The notes: generated by a model not told the origin, from the sequence alone. Shown: positions 45,390-56,359, counted from the stretch's first letter. The stretch: 64,000 bases of DNA from Ixodes scapularis (GCF_016920785.2 NW_024609884.1:31974080-32038079), one strand, 5' to 3'. A program made the numbers and translations.

Positions 45390-45660
45390 ATCGTGGCCGA
45401 GTGGGCTAACTAACGCGTCTCAGCTCGGAGCGTGGAGCGAAACCTGCGCTGCAGAACCTCCTGGGTTCGATCCCCACCCCTGCCCGTTTCGATATGGACG
45501 AGTCTCGTGCCGACACACGTTCGTGTAATCACTACCGCGTGGTGCACGTTAAAAACCCCAGGTTAGCGGTTGTACTGCACTGGCTAAATTTCTCATCTCT
45601 AAGAGACCGATTACCCGTTTAGGCGCATCTCCCATCAAAGTTGTATAAACATACATACCA
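45390..45660 (+). mobile_element. tRNA-Ser/Leu-derived SINE
   Basis: The head has box A-like GTGGCCGAGTGGGCTAAC, a long variable region and box B GGGTTCGATCCCC. This is class II tRNA layout, interrupted by a 4-bp TAAC duplication after box A. The body has GTGCACGTTAAAAACCCC, AGCGGTTGTACTGCACTGG and CCGATTACCCG and ends TGTATAAACATA. It is colinear with 51993-52262. Confidence 0.88.
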
Positions 45661-46207
45661 TCCACTGCGTAAGGTGAAACGGAGTATAGCATCAAGGGCT
45701 GTCTAAACATACAAGCCACACTTTTCTTTGTGTGTATGTACTGCTCACGTTGAACATTGTACTCTCTAAAGTTTCTTTGAATGTATCTTGCTGGTTGTGG
45801 TAACCCAAAACTGTCTGGGGTTTTGTGTCTGGTTTTCCAGAACCGTTACTATAATTTGACGTCGCACAGGAGTCGCGACCTCGTTCCTGTCGGGTGCAGC
45901 CTGGCGAATCCGACAGCAACGCTTCGTTCCGATTTTCTCGGGGTGCCTCTTTCGCATTTGGTTCGTCGCTGCATGCGGGCGTGCACTTGCTACTCTGTCA
46001 GTTCTGTTACCTGGAGCACACGGCCCCCATAGACCCATTTGTCAGACGGCCACTGCTGCTGGTTCTCCAGAAGCGTTTGGCGAAGTAGTTTCCCGTAGCT
46101 GGAAACGCGAACTGCTGGTTGCGACACGAAACCACCTCGTAGCCAGACGTGTTAAATAGACTAAGGTTAGCGGTATTCGCGCCGACCGCACATTTATGGC
46201 AGTAACT

Positions 46208-46209
<2 letters not shown>

Positions 46210-46247
<38 letters not shown>
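46210..46247. repeat. Poly-T tract
   Basis: Thirty-eight consecutive T residues. Confidence 0.95.
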
Positions 46248-46249
<2 letters not shown>

Positions 46250-47108
46250 TTTGGAGAAATCGTAAACACCAGTCTTTTTTTCTTTTATATTTTTCTCCTG
46301 AAAAGATGTTATAACTGACCGTGCTCGCAGTTTCTGGTTTTTCGGTATTTATCGAAGAACGCCGATATATGCATGTAGCACGCCGAATTTATGATGGATC
46401 GCTGGGGGAAACAAAATCTGGTGGCTCATTCGTTGTTTATGACCGTTTTCTTCCTGTCACCTTGGGAAATGCTGTGTTCGAGTTGATAGAAATGTAGGCA
46501 CTAGTCCAGGTAACGCTGGGTCTTTGAAGATACGCAATCAAAAACGTCCAGCCGATCAAGGGAACATTTCTTCTGCTTCATACCGCATTCCTTTCGCTAA
46601 TTCTGGTGCACCACTGATTGCTCATTCGTTTAATTTTTGTTTTACCGATTTTTACGTGCTCGAGTTACGCCCATGTATAATTTACGCCGATAAGCGTCTA
46701 TGTTATTTTACGGGAGTAAACGCCGATTTCTTGCGTTGCATCGTGTTGGAAGGACACGCCCCAAACTAAGAGACGCGTTTTCATATTGAATTTAAAATAT
46801 GAAATTTTGGCCATGTCACCATTGCATGGAAGGCAAGGGTGTCATCGTGTCATTCATATGATGCATGCCACTCCAAATGCTTTATAAACCAGACCTCTGC
46901 GAAACTCGTGAGATGGCTACTGCAATGTACAAGCGTTTTGTTTTTAATTGCTCGCATAAAAAAAAGTACTATTGAATGCTGCGTATAAATAATGCGTGAG
47001 CGTGCACGGAAGGTGATAAAATACGTCGACGAATTGTTGTAATGCGCTAGCACGATTTAAAAAAAAAAAAAGAAAAAAAAAACATACACAACGTTTATAC
47101 TGTATATC

Positions 47109-47166
47109 TAGGGTTCTTCGTTTTCGGATTTTATATCTTTCAAGAATCACGGGGGGGGGGGGGGGG

Positions 47167-47213
<47 letters not shown>

Positions 47214-47667
47214 GGAGAGAGGGAGGGAGGGGGGTTAAAAATCGGGTGCTATTTTTCAGGCTGATAATCGGGTAGAAATCTGATCTTTCTGAAGCCATTA
47301 GGAAAGCGGGTTTTCTCGGGCCTTATTTCTGAAGGGCAAGTGCCTAAAATGTGTTATTTACGCGAACAAAAGTCAACAAAGTATATGATATAGCAGTGGT
47401 GCTCAATCTTACCGTATATTTCCGCCTTCTGACTCATTCTGAAGCGAATATATGCAGAGCTAACGCAGATCGAAGTTTGTTGCCATCAAGCGACTGACCG
47501 AGGAAGCAGTTCTGAAACAGGTCCAGAATCGTTCTTATTTGCCACAAATTTAGGTGATTTCAAGACCGGTATTCGGGGAGAGATTGGGTTTAACCCGAAT
47601 TTCATAAAAACTTTTCGGGGTGCAAAAATCGGGTAATATCGGGTTTTACCCTCAAACGAAGAACACT
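47109..47667. mobile_element. hAT-like MITE containing G and GA tracts
   Basis: The left end (T)AGGGTTCTTCGTTTTCGG and the complement of the right end AGTGTTCTTCGTTTGAGGG match. Flanks TGTATATC and ATTATATC agree at 6 of 8. Both arms carry AAAATCGGGTAATA/GGGTTTTACCC-like words. The left arm holds an 18-G run at 47151-47168 followed by (GA)n to about 47232. No transposase. Confidence 0.75.
47151..47232. repeat. Poly-G followed by (GA)n
   Basis: Eighteen G, about 20 GA units, then GGGA-rich sequence. Confidence 0.97.
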
Positions 47668-49099
47668 ATTATATCACGACGTGACCTACTTGACGACTAG
47701 GAGGTTGATATACCTCTACTAATCTGCCGGCGTTTTATTGTACGAAACTCGGATATTGTGAAGAAATAGTGCAAGTACAGTGCGCGACACAGCACAAACA
47801 AGCGATCACCGGTTTTTCCTGTTTTTCTATTAGAATTGAAAGCAAGTGCTCATTCCGGGCACTAACAAGCGGTAAAAGTTTGGGCACGCCATTTTCTTCT
47901 CCGCGTAAAATGCGATAGAAAAAAAAAAAAAAAAAAGAAAACGTCGGTGTTGTGTTCGCGCTCCCTCTGTCGCGCAGTACGTGCGTGCTGCGTAGTGCTC
48001 GTTGAACTTTGCCCTAGACTTTTCATCGCTTACCTTGTTTTAGGTGTGATATGACGTGCCTTCGGAATTTTTACCATCTACTTCGTTCTCCCTGGTTGTT
48101 TATTGTAGATATCGTTACCCGATTGTTCCCACTGCAATGGCCGTCTTCATTGTTTTTCTTCATTTTAATTTTGCTTCAGTTTATTGTTATAGTAGATATA
48201 CTATCATAACTGCTCAGTTTGGATTTGTGAAAGCTACTTGCCTGCCTTCCTTAAGCATTTTCCCTAACCGGGCCTGCAGAACGTAAACTTTGTGTGGCTT
48301 GGAAGATTGCATATTTTCCTAAAGACGCAATCGCATCTAGAGGCTGGTTGTGGTTGCACAGCTTTCTGGGTCGCTTGTGACTTGTGCGCAGTCGGTCGCA
48401 ATCAAACGCAATTGTGCGAACCAGCCTTAAAACCTTTTAAAGTATTGGCGGCAGAAACAACCAATGACATGGAGCGATAGAATGCGGTACAGCGAAAATA
48501 TACAGAAAACACACAGAGACGGAGTTACAGTCGAGGCAAACGCACACAAGTCCAGCACCTGTGCGCCGGCTGGCTGTCGCTGGTTGTGTCCAGTCGACGC
48601 AAGTTCGAAGCCCCCGCAACCACCTTGACCGCCTTTCTGGCGCTCCTCTGCGAGCCTATCACTCGGATGACAAATGACAGTCGTTTCCCTGACTCCCACG
48701 CCTGAATGGTCAAAGAATCTTTCGGCTGAACTTGGTTTCCGCGACGGGCGTTGTGGCATGCCCTCCCCCGCGCCGCGAAGGACTGAACGCCCTGACTCGG
48801 AACGACCCGACACGCTCTTCTGGCGTCCGTTCTGGGGGTAGCTGTCGAGATACGGGACCGATGTTGAGAGACCCCCATTTGGTCTATCGTGGGAAAAACA
48901 AAAACAAAAAACTTTGATTGGGGAGAGGTGTTACGAGATGGGGCAGTATTTTCCACTGCCACGTCCCATAGCAGGTATGCTTAGGCGGCAGATATTTAGG
49001 TGTCTAATAACAAGGAAAATCCGCGGATGTTTTTTTTTTTTTTTTTCAGTGTACACTATTTTATCTGACCACATGGTCAGTTTAGGGATTCCAGTTTCG

Positions 49100-49138
49100 A
49101 TGTTTTTAACGCTGACGGTACGTCAGCGTTAAAAACAT
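49100..49138. repeat. Perfect hairpin, 17-bp arms
   Basis: ATGTTTTTAACGCTGAC at 49100-49116 pairs with 49122-49138 across GGTAC. Confidence 0.9.
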
Positions 49139-49818
49139 TGATAATCTGTGAAAAAACGGCGTTTGACACGAAGACTGCACTCGGACAATGAAAGAGCTAA
49201 AACGTTGTGTTTCGTCTCTTCCTGACATCTCGCAGTAGCATCCGTTTACGTGTGATTATATCGATAGAACCGTTAAAGCGGCCGTATGTATCTGTCGTAT
49301 CTTCCCGGAATCGAGCGTGGTTTCCAACCGAAAACTTCATGCAGTATGCTTTCGCTGTTTAAAAAAAGCAACAAAAACAGCAACAACAACGGAGTTTTTA
49401 GGTTTTAACCGGTTTCGTATTTTTTTCATCGGCAAATAACTATCGCCGTTTTTTCTTTTTTTGTTCCGTAAAGTTTGCGTTCTGGCGGATTATGAAATAT
49501 TATCCCAATCACTTCAATGTTCTTTCTTCTTTTTTTTATTGCAGTAATGCATCGAAGGGAAGAATACTGGCGTGAAACGGTTTTTCGCGTCCTAAAAGGG
49601 CGGAGTTGGTAACGGTTCCAGAAGAGAGAAAAAAAAAAAAAAAACGGAAAAAAAAAGGATATTTTTTTATTAGCGTACACACAAGTGTCCTTTACATTAA
49701 GTTACTCCCACTTGTGAAATACTTCCCCAGAACCTAGTGATGGTGTGTACTATTTACGCAAATAAAACTTTTTAACATTCGTTCGTCTCTTTTCGTTCGA
49801 GTGCATCGTGTAACACTA

Positions 49819-49882
49819 GGCTCGTTCGATGCACCTGCACCTCCTGCAACGGTGCAGGAGGTGCAGGGAAGTCGAACTAGCC
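49819..49882. mobile_element. Very short TA-flanked foldback
   Basis: The 64-bp unit runs from GGCTCGTTCGA to TCGAACTAGCC, with TA on each side (49817-49818, 49883-49884). Inside it CTGCACCTCCTGCA at 49835-49848 and its exact complement at 49853-49866 enclose ACGG. Either a minimal MITE or a template-switch hairpin. Confidence 0.65.
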
Positions 49883-50825
49883 TACTGGCGACCCATATGT
49901 ACGGTGCGGAGTCGCGGAGTACGATGATCACTCTAGCGCCATCTGGAGGAGGCCACGGGAGTTTATTTCACTACGTGGACCCTGTACACGTTTGGTTACT
50001 TCTCCTTCCGCCAAGTGGAGCCGTCGGGTCGAGTGCGTCAGGAGTGCATCCTGACCATTCAGTGCTCGTGGTACATTTAAACTGAATAAAAGCTGCCAAG
50101 AGAGCCTTTGGAATATGCGTTGTAATTATTATTATTTTGTTGTAATTATTATTATTATTAGGGAGTTCATTGTCCCACCCCCAAAATTACTCGCTCTTCG
50201 GGGCGCTACCTGTATTTACCCAAGCCGCAAAATTCGAATAATGTTCGGGTTTAGTTTGTAGAGCTTTGTTTTCAGGAAACAAACTGAGATGTCAGGCAAA
50301 AATTAATACTAAATAAATAATAACAACGAAAGATTTGCTTGTCTCGTCCTTTGTTTTACAGATTTTTAATTTTTTTTTTTTTTTTACACTCTCAGTAGAT
50401 TTCATTCGTACCTGTACTACGGGCTACGGCATAGTAGCGTAGAAAGCTATCACAAAAACAAGTCGAGGCATTTTTGGAGTATTGCTGTGAAATTTAAGTA
50501 ACCCTACTTCAACACGTTACATATAACTCCGTGGAGTTACCTTCTTCGGGAACGCACCAAGGACCTCGTTAGGTGTCTTAAAAATAATTAGTAGTTTAGT
50601 TTCTGAACTTCTGTGAACAAATAACTCTGTTCTGTACTTTCATGCTAGAAGTTCTGTAACAAACCATTGTTTTATATGTGTTTATATTCGTACCTTCGTC
50701 CGTGGGTACCTTTTCTAATATCGTGTAACCAGGGCAAAGAAAAACATCAATCTTTAGCTATCTTTACATTTTTTTTTTCAGCTAAGGAGGGTTTCTGTTT
50801 TATGTCTGCTCTAAATGGCCTTTAA

Positions 50826-51049
50826 AGGGGCCGTGCAACGATATTCGCCTGGAATGATTTTTTTTTTTACTTTACACGAGCTTACTGGCACTAGTGGTAC
50901 GCAAGTATACTCGCACGTAACTCCACTGACTAAGAAACTCTTGTGTAGCCGTGTAATTTCAAGGACAAAAGCGAAAGATTTCTTTCAATCTCTCTTTCGC
51001 AAAACTTGATGACGTAGCTGGGGGGTCGCAGTGCTTTCAGTGACGATAT
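50826..51049 (+). mobile_element. TTAA MITE, copy B (family at 34320-34580)
   Basis: TTAA at 50822-50825 is followed by AGGGGCCGTGCAACGATATT. CTTACTGGCACTAG, ACTAAGAAAC and AACTTGATGACG occur in the same order as in the 34-kb copy. The end TGACGATA is followed by TTTGAA, a mutated TTTAAA. It carries an extra T tract near 50858. Confidence 0.8.
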
Positions 51050-51759
51050 TTGAATGTGGCTTATAGATTGGACCCAACGTTACTAGATTACCTCAGTTGT
51101 GGAACTCCCGCGTAGGGGTACCCCCCCCCCCCCCCCCCCTTCACCCCCTTCAGTCCACTTCCCGTTGTTTCAAGCAACATCTAGAATTTTGTTTCAAAAC
51201 TATGTGTTTTATAGAGTGCGGTGAAACGTCATCTAGACGCTGCGCTTCTAAACGTACGTATTCCATAGAAAACACTGCAGTTACCATAGCACCCGTCCGG
51301 CGCGTCCAACGGCGGGTGGACTCGTGGGGGCAGAAGAAAAAACAAGGGGGGGGGGGGGGTATACTCGTACAAGCAGCGTCTATGGGCAGTTCCGTAACTG
51401 AGCTAATCTAATAACGTTGATTGGACCCGAGTATTGCGCGAGCACTCGATTTGGGCTCGTGATAATCAAGAGCTCGACAAGCATTCGGGTAGTGGCCGGT
51501 GTCTAATCGCGGCAATGACGACAATAGCCGAATTCTAACAATGTCTGGAACTCAGCCCGTGTCATGTGCTTTTCCAACCCTAGCGTGTGGCTATGACCAA
51601 TATTGGCGGCATATAATCGGCTCCAGATCACGTGGCCGCTTCTGGCTGCGAGTTGAGGGGGTGAACGGTGCTCGTTTTAGATGCGGAGCATCTCTTGCTC
51701 GCGCTATGTCCCGCGGCGTCGTAGTCCGCACTCACACTACGCATGCGCAACTCTCCTCG

Positions 51760-51855
51760 CTGCGCGTGCGTTCTCTCTCTCTTCAACAGCTGCGTCCCTC
51801 TCTCCAACAGCTGCGCGTGCGTTCTCTCTCTCATCAGCAGCTGCGCGAAGTGCAC
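51760..51855. repeat. Short minisatellite
   Basis: Repeated GCTGCGCGTGCGTTCTCTCT and CAACAGCTGCG words in tandem (about three partial units). They give repeated peptide words such as LRVRSLS and QQLR in an otherwise non-credible frame. Confidence 0.75.
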
Positions 51856-51992
51856 GCAGCTACCAGCTGCGTGCACTTAGCGTGCGTTCGCTTCTACTCA
51901 CACCGCGCGCGCAGGCGCAACTCTCCTCCTCTAGTTTCTTCTCCTTCAAGTTTGAATATAAGCAGCGGTAGCGCGCTGCGCGCGTTCAAGGG

Positions 51993-52262
51993 GAGGAAGT
52001 GGCCGAGTGGGCTAACGCGTCTCAGCTCGGAGCGTGGAGCGAAAGCTTGCGCTGGGAACCTCCTGGGTTCGAGTCCCCGCCACCCCCGCCCGTTTCGATC
52101 TGGATGAGTTTCGTACCGGCACGCGTTCGTGTGATGACTACTGCGGGATGCACGTTAAGAATCTCAGGTTAGCGATTGTACTGCACTGGCTAAATTTCTC
52201 ATCTACAGCTAAGAAGCCGATTACCCGTTGAGGCGCATCTCCATCAAGGCTGTATAAACATA
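51993..52262 (+). mobile_element. tRNA-Ser/Leu-derived SINE, second copy
   Basis: GTGGCCGAGTGGGCTAACGC, TCTCAGCTCGGAGCGTGGAG, box B GGGTTCGAGTCCCC, then GCACGTTAAGAATCTCAGG, TGTACTGCACTGG and CCGATTACCCG, ending TGTATAAACATAA. Box A is intact without the TAAC insert of the 45-kb copy, and box B fits the consensus. No CCA and no target duplication were identified. Confidence 0.9.
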
Positions 52263-52339
52263 AAGAGCAAACCAATTTCCGCGCGCGTTCAGTTCACCGC
52301 TGTTGACTCCACTCCGTTCTTCCGATGAAGTGTGATGGA

Positions 52340-52520
52340 ACGATGCTCCGCATCACCCCATGGTTCCCCTCGGGAAGATGGTGTAATTTTTTCTTTAATT
52401 TCTTTTTGGAACTTCTATTGCGTGGGGTGAAAAACGAACGCGTATTTCACAGGTCTTTAACGTCAGGGATTCGTTCTAAGCGGTATTTGCGCAAATCACA
52501 AAAATCGTTGCATCACCCCT
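52340..52520 (-). mobile_element. Single end of a TTAA/AGGGG MITE
   Basis: On the minus strand from 52520, AGGGGTGATGCAACGATTTT follows TTAA (52521-52524). This resembles the end at 33902 (AGGGGCGATGCAACAATTTT) and the family at 34.5 and 50.8 kb. Its other end was not found, so the far limit is approximate. Confidence 0.45.
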
Positions 52521-52524
52521 TTAA

Positions 52525-53561
52525 GGTGAATTCACACGGCGGACTTGGCCTCGGACAAGCTCCTACGAAATCGGTGGCGTCTTTCCTGTGGTTCGAAATC
52601 CTGCATGCCCCAGGCGAAGAAAAAAAAAAAAAAAAAACAACAAAAACATGCGAAACTCGAGCTGGTTTGTATCACGTGGGCAAATCTTATGAAATAGGTC
52701 CTATGACCTGTCGTACTACAGTTATCGAGATTTTGAACCCCTTCTGAAGTCGCTTTTTCCTGGTCCAGCGAGGTCCGTGCCAGGTCGGGGACTCGGCTAA
52801 CTTGGAGGGATGCAATCGCTTCAAAAACAACTTCACAAACAGATTTTTTTTTTTACGGTCTATTTTTAGGATTTGTTCATAGGCTCCTGCTTGGTTGTGT
52901 TTTATGTAACGGTGACACTAGTTGACACCTCATTTAAGCGAATGTGTTTATAGTATGTTAGTTCTTGTATTACTGTCACGACCTCCCTGCCGCATCTAAA
53001 AAAACAAAAAAAAAAAAACTACGATGTTGTACAGCTTTTTTTATTGCAAAATGCAGACATAGCTCTTATTATTTCACAACAGGAATCCACTTGGATGAAA
53101 ACAAACACCAATTGAAAATGTATTTAATAGAGAAGGCAAAAGTAGTTCTCTAAAAACCCCAAGCTATATTATAAAATATATGTACGCAAGCCCATGGCCA
53201 GAGGTAACAATGAGAGCCAATACCGCAACGCGGAATCATCGGTTATTCTTGGCTATCAAAGGAAATAGTGAAGCGTGGAGTATATATTTTATTTCGAAAA
53301 AAAAAAAGTTTTTGTGCTTAGATTTTTTTCTATTTCGATTTATAAGATGATTATTTATCTCGCGTTTTTGAACATGTCTTTATTTTGATTTAACTCAATT
53401 ATAAATTAAACAGACAAATGCTAACTGAGAAAAATGTTCATTGTTTTCAAGAATAAAATTCTGCGAAAGCTGGTTGACTTTGAAGGTCGATAGTGTACAT
53501 GCCTAAACATGTTTGTCGCTTGCGGAACATTAGGATTTAGGCGGAATAAAATGCAAAGCTA
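52525..53561. other. No supported gene; AT-rich
   Basis: AT-rich unique sequence with A and T tracts at 52620, 52845, 52995 and 53300. It lies downstream of the poly(A) signal of the minus-strand candidate gene. Confidence 0.4.
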
Positions 53562-53567
53562 TTTATT
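53562..53567 (-). terminator. Poly(A) signal of the 53.6-54.8 kb candidate gene
   Basis: AATAAA on the minus strand, 25 nt after the TAA at 53595-53593. Its close spacing to a stop ending a protein-like frame supports this as a real 3' end. Confidence 0.5.
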
Positions 53568-53592
53568 ATCGGTTCGTCTAGAGGACGTTCAA

Positions 53593-53939
53593 TTAGTTCC
53601 ACGCTTTTATGTGACACCGAATAAAACGTCTGAGCTCGTTTAATTTCGAGATGTGGTCCGACACTATTCTTCCCAAATTACCATCCATGTTATCAAAAGT
53701 GTTTGCCGCGAAGCTTTCGGTAATTTCATTTAACGTATTTGTGCGCGATTTCCATCGGGAGGCTGAATATTCGTCTCCGATTTCCTTTTTCTTGTCGCGT
53801 TTTGGACACTTCCCAGGCGAGCCTGATGGCTCCACACTCGGACCTGTTGCTGCGCAGGATCTTTGTGCTGAAGGCGTGTCAGCGCAGGATGCTGTCATAT
53901 ATCAGCCAAAGTAAATCTCAACCCTGTTTCGCCGTCCAG
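53593..53939 (-). CDS. Candidate terminal exon of an unidentified minus-strand gene
   Basis: Two in-frame acceptors are available. A strong one (gatattctctttacag, AG at 53941-53940) starts the exon at 53939 but leads to TGA after about 12 codons. A second (atatatgacag, AG at 53893-53892) starts it at 53891 and stays open for about 98 codons to TAA at 53593-53595. The longer peptide has a basic patch (CPKRDKKKEIGDE) and an acidic/hydrophilic helix-like tail (TLNEITESFAANTFDNMDGN, then KLNELRRFIRCHIKAWN). It has no membrane segment. Both acceptors take phase 1, which the upstream exon 54142-54058 supplies. Acceptor choice would give short or long C-termini. I recognise no domain. Confidence 0.45.
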
Positions 53940-54057
53940 CTGTAAAGAGAATATCGTAAGTTAGTGCCGTGTTTGTTAACTATCATGAGCCCATTCCCGT
54001 CAGTTATTCCAACAAACCAGCTGCTAAATGCGTCTCCGGTTCATCTTTGATGCTTAC

Positions 54058-54142
54058 TGTTCCCCGAGGCAACGTTGATGAGTTTACATGTTCTTCCCAA
54101 CTCTGTCGCCTTGATGGAGCGTGACTCCGGTGCAAAACGCGA
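54058..54142 (-). CDS. Candidate internal exon (weak acceptor)
   Basis: 85 nt from AG at 54144-54143 (aatgttag, poor pyrimidine tract) to donor A|GTAAGC at 54057. Entered in phase 0 it reads without stop from SRFAPESRSIKATELGRTCK to INVASGN and leaves in phase 1. That links the phase-0 end of 54582-54410 to the phase-1 start of the terminal exon. The phase fit is the main support. Another frame across this region (to KDEPETHLAAGLLE) is also open for about 100 codons, so the exon model is uncertain. Confidence 0.3.
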
Positions 54143-54409
54143 CTAACATTTGCTAGTATTAACAGCTTCACGCGGCGTTTACTTCGCGTTTCAGTAAAAC
54201 AGGATCTACCCGAGCGAACAAAATGCCTTATATGCAGAGCGTCGTTATTTCCAGATTCAACGCCAGCGGTACAGCGCAACTCTATAACTATGCTAGCCAT
54301 CGGGAGCCTTGTTTCACACATTCATCAAAGGGTTCCATCAATTGAAAGAGAGCGTGAACACTCGTCAACGTAAAACAAGGAATCAGCAAATTGCCTTTGG
54401 GTTACTCAC

Positions 54410-54582
54410 GTCATAAGGATCCTCATCTTCTCGGTAGATTTCTCTGCATATATCCGCGAAGGCACACGCTTGTTTCTCCCGAACTTGAGGCTGCGGTAGC
54501 ACCTCCGCATACCGTACCATAGCCTCCTGCATACTATGACCGTATCTCGTCCTCAGCAACTTGACAATTTTTCTTTTCTTTT
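54410..54582 (-). CDS. Candidate coding exon, unidentified gene
   Basis: The frame reads KKRKIVKLLRTRYGHSMQEA, then MVRYAEVLPQPQV and REKQACAFADICREIYREDE, and ends DPYD exactly at a perfect donor GAC|GTGAGT (54409-54404) in phase 0. It is a charged, helix-prone, soluble-looking segment with no low complexity apart from the basic start. The 5' border is less certain. An AG at 54584-54583 (cgtttgacaag) fits phase 1 after ATG GCG G of the proposed first exon. The better-looking acceptor aatatttcag upstream runs into a stop in this frame, so translation would then have to start at the internal ATG (54531 region). No family recognised. Confidence 0.5.
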
Positions 54583-54714
54583 CTTGTCAAACGTCAAATT
54601 GCGTCGCTTTTTTTTTTCTTCTTCAAAGCAACGCTTTACTTCTGAAATATTAGACAAAAATAAGCCGGCACATAGAACTGCGCGGTTCACGTGAATCAGT
54701 GTCAATGAACTCAC

Positions 54715-54782
54715 CCGCCATGTAAGACCCACACCGCCAGAAGCGTCGCTGCTTTTTTTTTCGCTGAGGCTAGCTTTGGCAT
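54715..54782 (-). CDS. Candidate first exon with GTGAGT donor
   Basis: The minus strand carries GGCGG|GTGAGT with the donor GT at 54714-54713. Two starts are possible: ATG at 54721-54719 (M-A then a split codon, phase 1) or ATG at 54782-54780 in good context (aaaATGcc) reading MPKLASAKKKAATLLAVWVL, phase 2. Each can join the next exon in frame through a different AG within its purine-rich 5' border. The donor, the short distance to 54582 and the common strand support a linked gene. The start is unresolved. Confidence 0.35.
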
Positions 54783-56284
54783 TTTATGTCGTTGTTTCGG
54801 TACTGATCGTAGCCACCGCAGTTGCAGGAACTCTCCCACTAGTAAATTTGGAAAGAACGCCGCTTCGTCGCTGGGGTCCTTCATCTTTGTCTCCTTCAAT
54901 GGCAGATTGGCAAGACATTGACTGGATACAAATCGAGCGTCACGTGCCCTGCGTGATGGTCTCTCTTAGCTTGGAGTGCAGCGAAAGCTACGGGCGCGAG
55001 GTCACAACCCACCGTGGTCACAACAGAGCGATCTCACGAGCCAGTTTGACTACTACACCGCTCGCTGCCGCAATGCATCGAGGAAACTTTTCGTCTTTGG
55101 GCACGTACGACAACCTCGCTGGAGCTCTGCGCGTGCTCTACACGCGCAGAGCTCTCTCTCTTTCTCTCTCTCGTGGGCTGCCGTCTGCCTCCTGTGAACT
55201 AAAGTTATGGCAGCGTCACGCATGCGCCGCGCTTAGTGAGATCGGTCTGTTGTATGAGGTGTGTTGATCTTGTTTGATAGCACGTGTAGCGAAAGCAGCG
55301 ACCAAAGCTACGAGAGCGGACTCGCAGTCCTCACTTCGGTCCACGGTAGGGATTTAGTGCCCGATCCACGGACCTGCGGACGTGTCCGTAATGACGTCAA
55401 GGTCACGTGATACGCACATTTCTCTGGTCCGCGGACCTAGTTCCTAAGATTGATCCGCCGTGTGAATGCAGCGTTCCTTCCTACCATTTTCGTAATGTTG
55501 GAGTGAAGATGCATTAAATGCTTTCCAGGCTCGTCTAAAAATAAAGTAGGCGATTGGAAAGTTTTGAAGATGCTTTTTTTAATATTTATATTTAAAGATT
55601 TGAAAGATTCGTCCCGGGTCAAGAAATCGGAATGCCTATTTCGTTACCACCAGGCATAACTCGGAAGACGATCGACTGGAAGTGTCTGTAATTTTGTTTA
55701 TATATATATATATATAACGTTTACTTTGTTACTGTCTCGAGTGCTAGCGAATTGAATAGCCTAGACAAGGGTGGAGCTTGGCGGTAACTCAAAAGGCTAA
55801 AACGGGACAGGTGGGGGCGTTGCGTCACACTATCGCGTAATCAGCATTCTCAACGACCAGCATGCTCAAAGGATAAACCGAGAAGTTTTCCCGCACAGTG
55901 CTCATGACTACTGCTAAAAACGAAAGCATTTTCGCACTTTTCTAAGAAACTGTGATTGCGCAGAAACCGGTTTTTGTACGACTGTGCTCTTTGTCGACGG
56001 GCTGGTAGTACTTCCAAGGTGAACTGCAGAACCAGCCGCGCGGCTGTGTATGAGGACGTAGTGGCAGTGCGCCTGTATTTGTTTTCTTCCCCTCCTCTCG
56101 TTTCAGCTAGGCTTCGTTTGACTGTTCTGTTTTGAGCACTTCGCGTTATTCTTTCGTTGGGGTGACTGCGCGGTCAGTGTTTGCCGCGAATTGCGGGCGG
56201 GTGCGATTGAGTGTCCTAGCTGTGAACGGAAGGGATTACTTGGCCGCGTGTAATTACTAGGTCACGTCAGTCAGAGCCGGCAAA
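54783..56284. other. No supported gene; upstream region between divergent candidates
   Basis: Lies between the minus-strand candidate starting at 54782 and the plus-strand candidate at 56285. Contains a hairpin at 55122-55154, a possible single MITE end near 55465 (complement GAATGCAGCG-side CACACGGCGGATC), and (TA)n at 55700-55716. About 56040-56280 is GC-richer and would hold the promoter and 5' UTR of the 56285 exon. Confidence 0.4.
55122..55154. repeat. Perfect hairpin, 14-bp arms
   Basis: GAGCTCTGCGCGTG pairs with CACGCGCAGAGCTC across CTCTA; followed by CT-rich sequence. Confidence 0.9.
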
Positions 56285-56359
56285 ATGTTCAGAATCGGGG
56301 TTGACGTTGCACGCCGCTTCTTCGCAACGTCGTCGTCGGTCTCCTCGGCGAAGCTGCCA
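56285..56359 (+). CDS. Candidate first exon of a nuclear-encoded mitochondrial protein
   Basis: ATG at 56285 has a good arthropod context (gcaaaATG). Twenty-five codons read MFRIGVDVARRFFATSSSVS then SAKLP. They end exactly at CCA|GTGAGT (donor at 56360), leaving in phase 0. The peptide is an amphipathic Arg/Ser/Ala/Phe-rich segment without acidic residues except D7, with an R-R-F-F-A-T-S-S presequence-cleavage-like motif, typical of matrix-targeting leaders. Upstream DNA is moderately GC-rich. The second exon was not identified. A hydrophobic frame at about 56800-57010 is open, but I cannot place splice borders there. The mature protein is unknown. Confidence 0.5.

Noticed and set aside
54776..55267. 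Signal-peptide-like plus-strand frame (FYVVVSVLIVATAVAG)
   Set aside because: No ATG at its start (TTG only); antisense to the candidate exon with a GTGAGT donor; contains the CT repeat and hairpin.
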